In this document: piece by piece, positions 1 through 16,587 of the stretch
How positions within the stretch are numbered: position 1 is the stretch's first letter
How the letters are laid out: each line of letters begins with the position of its first letter
Origin: Chrysomallon squamiferum
Taxonomy: Eukaryota > Mollusca > Gastropoda > Neomphalida > Peltospiridae
Assembly: GCA_012295275.1 (NCBI GenBank)
Contig: CM022673.1
Coordinates: 3,041,105 to 3,105,104 of the forward strand
Length of the DNA stretch: 64,000 nt
Direction of reading: 5' to 3'
Program-made: the position numbers and the translations under genes
Notes under the pieces: generated by a model
What the model was told of the DNA's origin: nothing
What the model saw: only the letters and a program-made list of their open reading frames with translations
Database searches by the model: none

Positions 1-143
1 ATATTTAAATGAGAATCACCATCGCGATGAAAAAGCTATTAATTTTTCACGACAGTATTGTGTCAACCACTCAGTTTACAGAATACATTTTCCGTTTTAT
101 TTATGTCAGAGATAATTACTGATATCGTACACGCACGCGAGAG

Positions 144-199
<56 letters not shown>

Positions 200-563
200 C
201 AACCTGTTAAATGTAGTCGACTCTAGTTAAAAGAAATAGAAGTTTAATTACGAATGCCACACATTCGTAAGAAAAAAAAAATGGACACATCAAATTTCTT
301 TACATCATTTGTCCTTTCCTTCGTTTTAAGTGACGGTTGTTTTTACTGCACTTGTCACGTGCGTGTTCCTTTTTGTTTAAAATTTCACTGGTTTGGTTTC
401 AGGTCGGCGTAATTATTGCTATTCTGATACATCTGTTAGAAGTTCACTTTCTTTCTCATACAGACTTGTCGACTTTTGTCTGTGGATTACGTCATTCCGA
501 CCAGAAACTGAAAATTCAGTTGTGATGCAGTTCATACAACTTTTTGAATATGCCTGAGAAACC

Positions 564-640
<77 letters not shown>

Positions 641-1643
641 GAATGAATAACGAAGAAATTAAAAAGAGGAAGAGAAAGGAAAAGAGATTCTGCTAAAGGA
701 AGAAAGACAAGACAAAATTAAATACAAAGAACTATTTACAGAGGCGGAAAGAAATAAGAGATCGAGAGAGAGAGAGAGAGCAGAGAAAGAGACAGAAAGA
801 CAAAGAGAGAGAAATGAAGAAAAGGACAATGGGAGACTGGAAGAATAGGGTCGGCTTAAAATAAAAACATTTAGAAATCAATACTCTCAGAACGGCCTCA
901 CTCGCTGCTCGATGAAGCTGTTTTCCCGATCACCGTGACACAACGACGCCTACGACATTCGTGTCACAACTACTGAGAGTCAGGTTTAACCTCTGACATT
1001 GAAAGTATTCAGTGACATCTAAAATGCAACATTCAGAAGGCATGAATTCAACATTTAGTTGCATCAAAATTAAAAATTATATCGACTATGTCTAGTCTAG
1101 GACAAATAAAAAAAAAATAAAAAATAAAGAAAAGAATAAAAAAAAAAAAAAAAAATAAATAAATAAAGAAAAAGAATAAAAAAAAAAAAAGAGAAATTAA
1201 ATAAAATAAAGAAAAAAAGAATATTAGTAATATTAATAATAATAATTATAAAAAAGTAGTAGTAGTAATACTTCTACTACTACTACTACTACCACTAATA
1301 ATAATAATAATAAATAAATAAATGAATGATTGAAAGAATGAATAAATAAATAAATAAGAAGTTTGAATAGCCAAAGATAGAAAAGACTAATTAATCGATT
1401 GCCGTTTCACATGCTGAACAGTAAAATAACAGCTGTTGTTGATATCGCAACTACAACTACTACGACTACAAACCCTACCACAGCCACTACTACTAGATCA
1501 TCAACAATATTAATAAACAAGGATGATAAATATTTTGTAAAGACATCTACAACGATATCAACAGCTATTTATAATATTTATAATGCATGCGAAAATTAAG
1601 AAGGTTATGTTTTTCTAATAACATCTATTACTACCACTGTTAC

Positions 1644-1702
<59 letters not shown>

Positions 1703-2988
1703 CACTAGTAAATGGGTAATAAAATGGCAAGGTTACCATTTTACACTGTTTACCTCGAACTTGATACGCTTAGAACTATCGACCTTTTAATATGTGAAAC
1801 AGAAGATTGCCGAGTAGTAAGCAGTTTTTTCCATTAATCGATCAGGCTATTCGCCGGATTTCAACACTAATCACAAACAAGGTTTCGACATTTTTTTTTT
1901 TTAAAGTATTATTTATTTTTTTTTTTTTTTTTTGGTACTTAAACGCACTTCCGCATTTTAGCTGTCGCCATTGTTTTTGTTTATTCAGGATCGGAGTCAA
2001 AAAAATGGCGGTAGTCGAGAGCAGAAAGGCAAAAGAAAAGAATCGAAATTATACCGTTTTAGACAGATGATGTTAAGTGAATTTATTGGAGAATTAATTG
2101 CAAGTACTCTCTGATGAACAACAATGGTATTTCTGCAGAAGTTTGTTAAACACTGGATCGATTAGAAAAAAAAAAGAGAAAGAGAGAGAGAGAGAGAGAG
2201 AAAAAATATTTGCTAAGTAATTAATCAGTCTTGTGAATCTTGTACACAAAAGTATTTTACGATGTGTATGTAAGTATGTGTGCTCGTACTTAACGTGTGT
2301 TTGTGTGTATGTGCGTGTGAATGTGTGAATGTATGAACGTGTAAATGTACGTATGTATGTGTGTATGTAGTATATGTGTTAATGTATGTATATATGTATG
2401 CATGTATGTATGTATGTTTATATGTATGTGTGTATCTATATTCGTTTCCAAGTATGTTTGTCTGTATGTATGTATGGTATGGCATATCTGTCTATCTACA
2501 CACACACACACACGCACGCACAACACACACACACACAACACACACACACGTACATATGGAGAATGTATTCAGGATATACTGAATTCAGACGAAGTTCAGT
2601 TTAACTTAACCATACGCGGATTCCTGTACAATATTTTTCACATTATAGATTTATGTGTGAACATTCTGTCTGTGGTCGATAACGTCCAGTTTCCCATTGC
2701 CCAGGCAGTGCGTTCTTTAAATATTTGTTATTAATTCTGTAGCCATTAAGAACAATCAGGTATAGTCTTTTATTATATTAACAGTCGATAAGTAAGCGTA
2801 CAATTATGTCAGTAATTGAGATAAATTACATACGTCTGAAACCTTCGTTCTGAGTGCTTACTGTGTGGCTTTTCCAGTAATTAAAATGACGTTAACAAAA
2901 TGGTCTGGCATTTGTAATAAGCTAACAACACGGAACAAATAGGTAAGATGTCAGATAAAGAATAGTAATGATAATAGTTACAGAAACG

Positions 2989-2992
<4 letters not shown>
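1..2992. other. Gene-free microsatellite-rich region
   Basis: I see no coding gene here. The stretch holds an (AC)n tract at 147-194, an (AG)n tract at 568-639, a short (AG)n at 767-779, an A-rich (AAAT/AAAG) block at about 1105-1215, ATA and AATA repeats at about 1270-1355, a perfect (ATA)n at 1645-1699, T-runs at about 1891-1935, and a TGTA/TATG plus (CA)n zone at 2265-2550. The open frames across these tracts are translations of simple repeats. At 2004 an ATGGCGG start context opens a 21-codon frame, but it ends at once with no donor site and is not called. Confidence 0.8.

Positions 2993-3074
<82 letters not shown>
2993..3074. repeat. (AG)n microsatellite, about 82 bp
   Basis: Uninterrupted AG dinucleotides. 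This is one of about a dozen long AG/CT tracts in the window, several of them 60-115 bp and almost free of interruptions. Confidence 0.97.
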
Positions 3075-3076
<2 letters not shown>

Positions 3077-3387
3077 TCAGAATTAGTTAAAAAGATAAGG
3101 GAGGGAGTAGATAATAGGGGAAAAGGAATGAAAGAGTGAGGGATGGGGAAAAGAAGAAGAAGAAGAAATAATAATAAAGGAAATCTACAAATTTTGCTGA
3201 TATTTTGCACAATCTCTACCAAAGGTGTGCATTTTAAAAAACACACACTCTCTCTCTCTCTCTCCGTTATCTTATTAAATAAACAATATTTGTTTTCACT
3301 GCTTTTAAATTTTGAAAGCGACAAGAAGACATATTCGATCAACCCGTTTCACAAAAGCAAATCAATGCGACGTCACTGTGACCGGCG

Positions 3388-3475
3388 GTGTGTTTGCCTA
3401 CGACCACGCAACGACATCAATAGTTGCAATTCCTTTTTAACAAGAGGCGTTAACCGCTACACCACTACCGCGATG
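3388..3475 (-). repeat. Possible tRNA-derived SINE fragment
   Basis: On the minus strand, near 3473, the sequence reads GCGGTAGTGGTGTAGCGGTT then AACGCC, which resembles a Pol III A-box (TGGTGTAGCGG). About 60 bases later GTGGTCGTAGGC is a poor match to a B-box. Many molluscan SINEs have tRNA-like heads of this kind. No tail or target-site duplication was seen and no cloverleaf folds by eye, so this is not called as a tRNA gene. Confidence 0.3.
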
Positions 3476-3784
3476 ACGTGCAAGTCGTGGCTTTGAGGCA
3501 GAAACGACGTTGATTAGGAAATACCACTGAAGACGTTATTGCATTAACTATAATAATCGATAGGTCCAGATTCCTGGCTTGGAGAATTTTCAGTGTGTGT
3601 GCGAGAGTGCCGGCGAAATATTCTCCTGGGCTCGTGTACGGACACACAGTTTCCATTTTACTCTCGGTTTTGATTTATGTCCAGCCCATTACGTCCGAAC
3701 GAGCTGGCAGAATGAATAAAAAATAGCAAACCGGGCGTCGTAAAGATGGAGAACTAAAAATTAAAAGGTTTCGTGACTGTATGG

Positions 3785-3829
<45 letters not shown>
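3785..3829 (+). repeat. Poly(A) tract, 45 bp
   Basis: An unbroken run of A. No recognisable retroposed body precedes it, so it is called only as a homopolymer. Confidence 0.95.
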
Positions 3830-6978
<3,149 letters not shown>

Positions 6979-7645
6979 TCTTGCAGATACATTCATAAAC
7001 ATTTACAAACACTATTTACATGATTTATTAGAAATCCATTGGCTATTTTGGCAGTCCAGTTTAATAGTAATAACGATAACAACAGGAACAAAATTATTAA
7101 TTATAGAAACAAATAATGGATACAGTAATATTTTCATTTATATTTGTCTTTACTGTATGTATTAATACAAGGTATACAAACACAAATAACAGTCATTAAA
7201 ACACAGTGGTTTTAAAACGTCTGAACATATACGTATCTGTATGTATGTATATGTACATATTTTTCGACGTGTGACTACGTGATTGCATGTGTGTATATAT
7301 GTATGTATTTACTTGCATGTATATATATGCGTATGTACGCATTATTATATGTATTTAACGCTTAAAACCAAATTATATAATTGTAGTACATATAAATATC
7401 AGTGTAAACATAAATATAATTGGAATCTAAGTTTTTACATAAGCTACAGATTTTCTGGTAACAAAAAATGGAGCTTTGTCGGGATTATTAAACGTATTAT
7501 TATTACTATTATTATGAGTAGTAGTAGTGGTAGTAGTAGTAGTAGTAGTGGTAGTAATAGTATTGATCTCATATTAATTTATTATAACTGATATTGATAA
7601 TGCACTAGATTAATAAAACAACAAAAACTGTAACAACAAGAATAA

Positions 7646-7774
<129 letters not shown>

Positions 7775-8025
7775 TCCTTCCAACACTTATCTCCGTCTGT
7801 TTGTCTCTCTTTCTCTCTCCCTATCTGCCTTCACCTTCTCTCTTCTCCGACTGACTTTCTCCCTCATGTATTGATTTACTTAAATATTCAGGGATAAATT
7901 AACCCCGCTGAAGAGAACATCCATAAAATGAAGCTCGTATTCCTGTGTGAAAGCCGTAATGACTTGTTAACTCGATTTTCTCAGTAACATGGGAATTGTC
8001 CTTGCAGTCATTACTGCTAATATTT

Positions 8026-8330
8026 CTATTATTATTATTAATATTATTGTTATTATTATTATTATTGTTGTTGTTTGTGTTGTTGTTGTTGTTGTTATTA
8101 TTATTATTACTATTGCTATTCTTATCGTCATTGTTATTATTACTGTTGTTATTATTATCATTGTTATTGTTACTGTTATATTATTATTATTACTATTATT
8201 ATATTGTTATTATTGTTATAACTGTCATCGTCACCTTGTCATCGTGCTCATCATCATTGTTATTATTAATATCACCATCAATATCATAGTCGTTATTATT
8301 ATTGTTATTAATATTACTTATTACTTACTT
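8026..8330. repeat. Imperfect (ATT/GTT)n tract
   Basis: A long tract of ATT interspersed with GTT, ATC and ACT triplets. It opens long frames on both strands (poly-Ile/Leu/Val), which are artefacts of the repeat. Confidence 0.9.
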
Positions 8331-8602
8331 ACTTACCTAATAAAGTCACATACTTCATTATTTGCAGGAAACTATTTTCTAAACGACTAAATTAATATTC
8401 CCAACTTTCTCTTATTAGGCAATAAACATACACGCTATGTTCTGAACCTGATTATTACACCTTAACATGAACGTTTTGATGAAGATACGTACCAATGAAA
8501 AACGAAAGTAACAGCTCTGTGTCTGAAAGACTGCAAGATCAATCCTACTGAGATCACCCTTTAAACTATTTCTCTTTCTCATATGTACCCACTACTTGTT
8601 AA

Positions 8603-8650
<48 letters not shown>

Positions 8651-10700
8651 ACATACATATACATACATACACATATGTATACACATATATATACACACAC
8701 ACACACACACATACATACATACATACACATACATATACACATATATTTAATTATATATAATACATATAATATTGTACATTTTTTCTACATGATGTTCAAC
8801 AACTGGATAAAGAAGGATATGCAGTCTAGTAGTTAGTAAATAAATAAATAAATAACAAAAAAGATAACAGAACCCACCCACTCTCCCCATCAAACAAAAC
8901 ACACAACAACAAGACAATCAAACGAAAACTTGATATTTATGATAGCCATAAAACTATTATCTCAATGGCCAATGTTAATTTTATCATTTTATTACTCCAA
9001 TTTCTGACCACGGCCGTAATCAGAACATTTCCTAACAGCATGGCTTAACAATTCTGTATTAATATATGGTAAAAAGACATATTTGTAAAATGAAAATATA
9101 TTACATTATCTTATTTCATTTTTTATTTAATTTAATTTTAGTTTACTGTATTTCATTTATTTTGTATGTGTCTGTTTCTCCGTGTGCATGTATGTATGGA
9201 TGTAGGTATTGTGTTTATATGTGTATGTGTTTAGGTGTGTACGTATTATATTAAACATAATCTTTAACAAAACAAATGGCTGTGAAATAACATTAATTCT
9301 AATAGTCTCTTGGCTTGAAAGATTGTATACTAAAGACAGTACGACCAGCGTAGGATGAACAAAAAAGGTTTTTGGCAATGAGCTGAGGGCACGTATCTGT
9401 AGGCCCCTGTTTTCAATCAAACAAATGCAGCAGTATTGGAATTTTAAATCAGTATTAAATGCCATATCTCTTTAAACAGTTTATATTCCATTATTTGAAA
9501 TACGACTTAAAGTATTAATGTAAATCATGTGCAGTCGATGTTGATTATGGTGTCTGGTTTGTTATTCTTGAGCAACAACGAGTGTGTGACGAAAACAAAT
9601 TAAAGATCCACAGATTTTATACGCCAGTAGATTATGAATATTCTCTAAAGAAGGTTTCAGCTAAATTTCAATAAGCAATAACGGTTATCAAAAACTCTTT
9701 AATACTTTTTATATTCTACTGCTTACCTTAAATTAACTGCTGAAATCTAAAAAAAAATAAAAATAAAAATAGAAAAAATAAATCAACTAAAGTATTCGAG
9801 AAATTATTTTTTAATACTTCATATAACATATTCAAATAATTTATTAAACATTAAATTTTGATATATGATTAGTACTAAGTCACATGTATCGTTGAGAAAT
9901 AAATATTGCTCAGTGACATGTGCAATTACAAGAGGATATCCATAAAACACTTGCGTACAAAATCTGGGATTTTCTATCGTATTTATCAGTGATCTGCTTT
10001 ATTAACCTAGCCACAAACAAAAGCCATATGTCTGGATGTACATGGTTTATAAACTGGTTCTAATATGGTAACATAATATAAATTAAAGAAAATAATAATA
10101 ATAAAAAGATTGCAATTTACAGGGTTTTTTTTACAATATATATATTACGTACAAATCATAATAAATGGAAAAAATATGTGACGTCTTTGCTTAAAGAGTA
10201 ATGTATTATTTCAGTAAGTAAAATACTGTTTGTGAAAAAATTTGTTATATATATATATAAAGATTTTCATTTTACAAGATGGCCGATATTAAACGTTACT
10301 GTAAATTTATTTTCAGTTAAGATATCACGGAGTTTAGTTAAATGTTGATTCAGTTAGCGACGTGTAAATATTGTTTTTAATGGAAACTCACGAATTCTGT
10401 TCGATTACAGTTTGAAATTCTAGTTTCTATTTACACATCTTTGTCGAATGTAGATTCAGGTGTCAGAATGCGAATTATTTGTACAACATTTCAACCATAC
10501 GTCGCGTTATGGGTTTTGTAACAGTATATCGAAGTATCAGTACTTATTGAACGATACTTATATAGACTATATAAAACAATCATATGCTATGCTGAATCAG
10601 ACGTATGTGTGTATGTACCTATGTTTGTGTGTGTGTTTGTATGTATTGATTAACCATTACTTTCATTTCCACATGCTGTTAACTTAATCTTTATGTACAT

Positions 10701-10736
<36 letters not shown>

Positions 10737-11149
10737 AACGAAACCCCAAATATAAATCTCTACAAAATGCAGAAGAATAATACCAAAAAGTACCAGGACA
10801 CGATGTTGCATCAATATGGTTAGGAAAAAAAATCACAACTGGCTGATGATCACCTCGAAGGTAAGGTTAAATATCACTGATATAACAATCCTACTGATTG
10901 TTATGAGAGTAAATACACCGCACGGGGGACATTGAAGCAGTACGTTATCACAACATTAAAATATAAAAGTATTCTCCCAAGTATCTGCAGTAGTAAACTG
11001 AAATCACAGCCATGGAATGCAGCAGCCACGGAATGAAGTACGCTTTCTACCAACAACACGTTTAATAATGAATCGTATTATTCAGCAGACCACCAAGTTG
11101 GTTTCACTCGCGAAAACTGAGAAAATATTTATGTTTAGAGACAGCTGGG
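8331..11149. other. Gene-free AT-rich region
   Basis: No supported gene. It holds (AC)n tracts at 8605-8645 and 8690-8730 mixed with ATAC repeats, TATG-type repeats near 9185-9240, a 30-bp poly-A at 10702-10731, and otherwise unremarkable AT-rich DNA. Frames at 9157-9465 (minus) and 10460-10687 (plus) lack family motifs and run partly into simple repeats. Confidence 0.7.
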
Positions 11150-11257
11150 TTTATTTATTTATTTATTTATTTATTTACTTCTTTTTTTTTTTTTTTTTTT
11201 TGGAGTAAACATGCCGAAATATCCATACAGCAGTTTGGTTTTCCAGATAACCATTTT

Positions 11258-11509
11258 GGTTTTTCTCGAATAGTGATCCATATATGTTACTCACGTTTTG
11301 GTTTTTCTCGAATAGTGATCCATATATGTTACATACGTTTTGGTTTTTCTCGAACAGTGATCCATATATGTTACATACGTTTTGGTTTTTCTCGAATAGT
11401 GATCCATATATGTTACATACGTTTTGGTTTTTCTCGAATAGTGATCCATATATATTACATACGTTTTGGTTTTTCTCGAATAGTGATCCATATATGTTAC
11501 ACACGTTTT
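11258..11509. repeat. 42-bp minisatellite, six exact-length units
   Basis: Units begin with GGTTTTTCTCGAATAGTGAT at 11258, 11300, 11342, 11384, 11426 and 11468, spaced exactly 42 bp; a partial unit starts at 11510. They differ by a few substitutions and no indels. Because 42 is a multiple of three, all frames stay open, giving a 14-residue repeat on the minus strand (NQNVCNIYGSLFEK). There is no evidence of a start, splice sites or family, so it is called as DNA repeat rather than CDS. Confidence 0.95.
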
Positions 11510-12320
11510 GGTTTTTCCGGCAGATCTTATGCACTGTGATCCAGACAGTTTCTCGGTTTTAGTTTCAGTACATATATGATCCATACATACGCACTTTTTG
11601 GTTTTGTGCAGAATATTACAGAAAGAACCAATGATCCAGACATACATACCATTTGGTTTTGGAGTAGAATAATCCAGACAGAACCACGTTTGTTTGTTTT
11701 TTTGTGCTGAATGATACAGATATATCAGTTTCTCATTTTCCCCAAAAAATTCTTCTAAGAAATCATCTTCAGGCTAAATCACTCAAGAGTAATATCAAAC
11801 AGTCGTGGTTTTCCTGTAGAATTTTCTATTTTGATTTTCTGGTGGATTTATGCAAACAGTAGTTTATTTTTCATCTATAATGATCTAGTACAGTTTTCCC
11901 AATTAATCCTAGTATGATAATGTTGAATTTTTTAATTCTTTTTTTCTGAAGTTATTCAGAAATCCTGTTTAATATTCATGTACACTTATATAGGATCCAG
12001 ACAACCAGTATGGTCGACTAGAAAGACATCCGAAAGAGTTGCTTTGGCATTAATACAGAGTGACATAAGGTGTTGTGTCTTTTTTCTTTCCCTTTAGAAT
12101 ATTCCGAATAAACAATTTTAGAGCAGAATCATTCAGTCGTTCCAAGCGTAATTAGTTTTGTTGTTAAGATGATAGTACTAAACAAACCAATTTGGTTTTC
12201 AATAATAAATCAGACCAATTTTATTAAAAAAAAGAAAAAAAAAAAGTAATAATTATAATAATGAAAATAAATAAATAATAAATAATAAATAATTCATCCA
12301 GACAGCAGGCTTTTTAATAA
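11510..12320. repeat. Decayed flank of the 42-bp minisatellite
   Basis: Fragments such as TTTGGTTTT, GAATAATCCAGACAG and GATCCAGACA recur at irregular spacing (for example near 11540, 11630, 11665, 11995 and 12300). They look like eroded, partly expanded copies of the adjacent unit. The spacing is irregular, so the extent is approximate. Confidence 0.45.
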
Positions 12321-12349
12321 TATGAACATTAAAGTTATTGATGCTCTCG

Positions 12350-12663
<314 letters not shown>

Positions 12664-13206
12664 AGACAAACGCCTTAACAAACCAGTTAGGTCTTCCCAA
12701 GAATTTATGGACTGTACATGTGCGAATAATCAATAATGGTTTCCTTAATATGAAGAAAAAAAAAAAAAGAAAAAAAAAAGAATAAATAAAAATAAAAATC
12801 TGCTTTCACTCAATCTATTTTCCTGCCAAAACACAAATCCTGCGTCTATTGTTGTTTTTCTTCCCACTTTTTCTTTTCTTTTAAACTAATTTTTCACATT
12901 TAATATTATCACTCAATTAACACAAACATTTTTCCAGCGAAACTGTGAAATATTACGTTGCAGACGATCAGTCAGAATTTGCGCGCGACGTTTCCAAGCA
13001 AATCGATCTCTGTTAACAAAAACGTGGAAGATAAAACGTTTCCATTTAAAATAAAAAGTAGATAAATATAACAATACGAGAGAAGCCAGCTCTCGTATGT
13101 ATGAATATATATATATATATATATTTATATTTGTAAAATCGCCATTTGAATATTTAAATATATAATATATTTAATTCTTGTTGTTATTACTACTACTTAT
13201 GACTTA

Positions 13207-14097
13207 TTATTCGTTAGTTTGTTGCGGTTTATCCACGTGTTTATCCATATCATCCAACCACTGTCGTATCCTGCCGTCTTGAAAGTACTTCTTGTCCTTG
13301 CTGTAGTGATACGCGACTGTGTGTGAGCAAAACTTTTCGTCGATTATCTCCTCGGGCGACTTCAGGTCTTGTTTCTGAACCGACGAGCTTTCCGTCATCA
13401 GTTCGGGGCACAGCGACAGACTCGTCTCGTTCTTGTCCTGCTCGCTCGTTTCCGTGTCGGCGCCGTGCACGTCTTTGAGGTTCACACACGACTGGGACGT
13501 CCGCGTTCCCACGGCGGCTTCGACGACGTGGCGCGCTTTTTTCTCCTTCTCCGGATTCGACATCAGTCGCCTCAGCTGCGACGACGTCTTGTCGTTGGTG
13601 ACGTCGTTGTGCCGTCCCGTCAGCGAGCTCGTCTCTGAAGACGACGACGACGACGAATCGTTGGAGATTAAGCCGATGCTTCTCGCGGTGCACTCGCTGT
13701 TGAGCGACACCGAACTGCCGACCCGGCTCGACGTCGTCAACACCCGCAGCGTGTTCGCCGGGTCGAACGTCTCCATCCACTCGTTATTGGGATCCTTCGC
13801 ACTCACCTCCAAGTCCACGGACCGCCTCGACATCCTCGGAGAGCAGTACACGCCCAGTTTGTGACCGTCCGTTCCCTCTCCTTCGGGTCCCATGAACCGT
13901 TCCATCGCCAAGTTCGGCATGCTGGACGCTGGGATGCCCATCTCGCCCGCCGGCCGGTTGACGCCCTCGTAGGCGTCGGGCACCGTCCTGTCCCTGTCGT
14001 CGAGTATAATCTTGGGGATGTTCGTCATGTCGCTGGTCTTAGGTGCAGACGACGGTCTTCTCCTCTGCACGTCTGCTCGCCTGTACTCGGCCGCCAT
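13207..14097 (-). CDS. Intronless Ser-rich protein of unknown function
   Basis: One uninterrupted frame of 296 aa. I chose the ATG at 14097 because it sits in a good context (GCGATGGCGG); the frame is open further upstream, to an in-frame TAA, but contains no earlier ATG. Base use is much richer in G/C than the surrounding AT-rich DNA, with many CpGs, which supports real coding. The N-terminus is basic (RRADVQRRR), the middle is acidic and serine-rich with an eight-Ser run, and the most ordered part is the C-terminus (KKYFQDGRIRQWLDDMDKH). No signal peptide, membrane segment or catalytic motif is visible. The protein is probably largely disordered. I do not recognise the family. It could be the last exon of a longer gene, but no acceptor is needed to explain it. 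Confidence 0.75.
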   Translation of the reverse strand: MAAEYRRADVQRRRPSSAPKTSDMTNIPKIILDDRDRTVPDAYEGVNRPAGEMGIPASSMPNLAMERFMGPEGEGTDGHKLGVYCSPRMSRRSVDLEVSAKDPNNEWMETFDPANTLRVLTTSSRVGSSVSLNSECTARSIGLISNDSSSSSSSETSSLTGRHNDVTNDKTSSQLRRLMSNPEKEKKARHVVEAAVGTRTSQSCVNLKDVHGADTETSEQDKNETSLSLCPELMTESSSVQKQDLKSPEEIIDEKFCSHTVAYHYSKDKKYFQDGRIRQWLDDMDKHVDKPQQTNE

Positions 14098-15406
<1,309 letters not shown>

Positions 15407-15770
15407 ACTGAAGCAAATTATGCAGTAAACAATTACACATGAATTCTAAATATGTCAGCCGATTGTAATATAAGATATTGTGACAGATACATGACATACG
15501 GGTTTGTGTGTGTATGTTATATGATACATGTGTGCGTGTGTGTTTGTGTAAATATATATTATAACAATAGCGCTCGAATCTTCTGCTAAACATTGCAGCA
15601 CTGTCTGGTTATTTCTGAGGCTGTATTTAGACTTAGTTCAGACTATACGAGGTATCACGAGCTAAGGGAAATAACTGGTCGCACATAAATTGTGAGAATT
15701 ATGTACGTAAAATAAGTTCTGAGACATAACTTTTTTATTTTATTTTTTTAATTTAATTTGATTAAAGGTT

Positions 15771-15931
15771 AAGATGGGGAAAAGCAAATAAGGATTTTAC
15801 ATACAAGAAAAGCTAATTTTTGAGGATTATGTTGAGTGAATGAGATTATAAACGTTTTTGTTTTTTGTTATTAAATTGTTACCATATAAGGTGGGGGAAA
15901 AGCAAATAAAGATTTTACATATTATAAGAAA
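15771..15931 (+). repeat. Direct repeat pair of about 43 bp
   Basis: 15771-15813 and 15888-15931 share GGGGAAAAGCAAATAA(G/A)GATTTTACATA with few changes, offset by about 117 bp. A second pair (15975-16001 and 16210-16236, sharing AATTTG..TG.AATAAGAAGT) lies just downstream, so this segment appears to have undergone several local duplications. Confidence 0.7.
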
Positions 15932-16029
15932 AAAAAATTATTATTATTATTATTGATAGCGTATACGTTTTATTAAATAATTTGCTTGCAAATAAGAAGT
16001 GCGTACAATCATACAGTTTCTATCAAACA

Positions 16030-16080
16030 ACAATAAGGAAATGACGTCACCAATCATCTGTTGCCATGAAGGATGACCCG
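16030..16080 (+). promoter_or_regulatory. Orphan copy of the SDR promoter module (CRE-like)
   Basis: A full CRE palindrome TGACGTCA (16042-16049) is followed by a segment ending in TTGCCATGAAGGATGACCCG that aligns with the sequences upstream of both SDR genes (17471-17515 and 22180-22215). No SDR coding exon follows; a transposon lies 500 bp downstream instead. It is probably a relic of a third gene copy or a duplicated regulatory module. Confidence 0.55.
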
Positions 16081-16301
16081 CGCTAACGTGAATTTTGAGA
16101 ACAATTCAAGTAACACTTAGATCTTTCACCGGTTAGCGGGACAAGCTATTATGGGTGACAACTCTAAAACAAAAGGTGCATTAACTGCTGATGTTTTTCT
16201 GTTTCAGTTAGATAATTTGTTTGTAATAAGAAGTAATCGAATCTGTTTGACTTTCGTGCGTATTTGACACTATTAACATTATTATGATTATGATTATGAT
16301 T

Positions 16302-16311
16302 ATTATTATTA

Positions 16312-16396
<85 letters not shown>
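16302..16396. repeat. (ATT)n microsatellite
   Basis: About 95 bp of ATT with one interruption. It separates the orphan promoter module from the Tigger-like element. Confidence 0.95.
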
Positions 16397-16397
<1 letters not shown>

Positions 16398-16587
16398 TGC
16401 TGTTATTGTTGTTGTTTTTATCGTTGTTACTTTTGTAGGTATTCATCTAATAGGTTTTGGTGTTATATATGTATATATACTTAATTTTATATATGCATGC
16501 ATGTATTAATAAGAATGTTTATGCGTGTGTGCGTGTGTGTGTTTGTGTGTATACATGTGTGCGTATATATATATATATATATATATA

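Noticed and set aside
2225-2582. Long overlapping frames on both strands (Tyr/Cys/His/Thr-rich)
   Set aside because: They are translations of TATG/TGTG and AC repeats, with no splice sites or domains.
7989-8390. 133-codon hydrophobic frame that looks like membrane segments
   Set aside because: Composed of ATT/GTT triplets, hence Ile/Val/Leu; no real membrane-protein features.
11175-11647. Several 90-119 codon frames on both strands with 14-residue repeats
   Set aside because: All derive from the 42-bp minisatellite, whose unit length keeps every frame open; no start or splice support.
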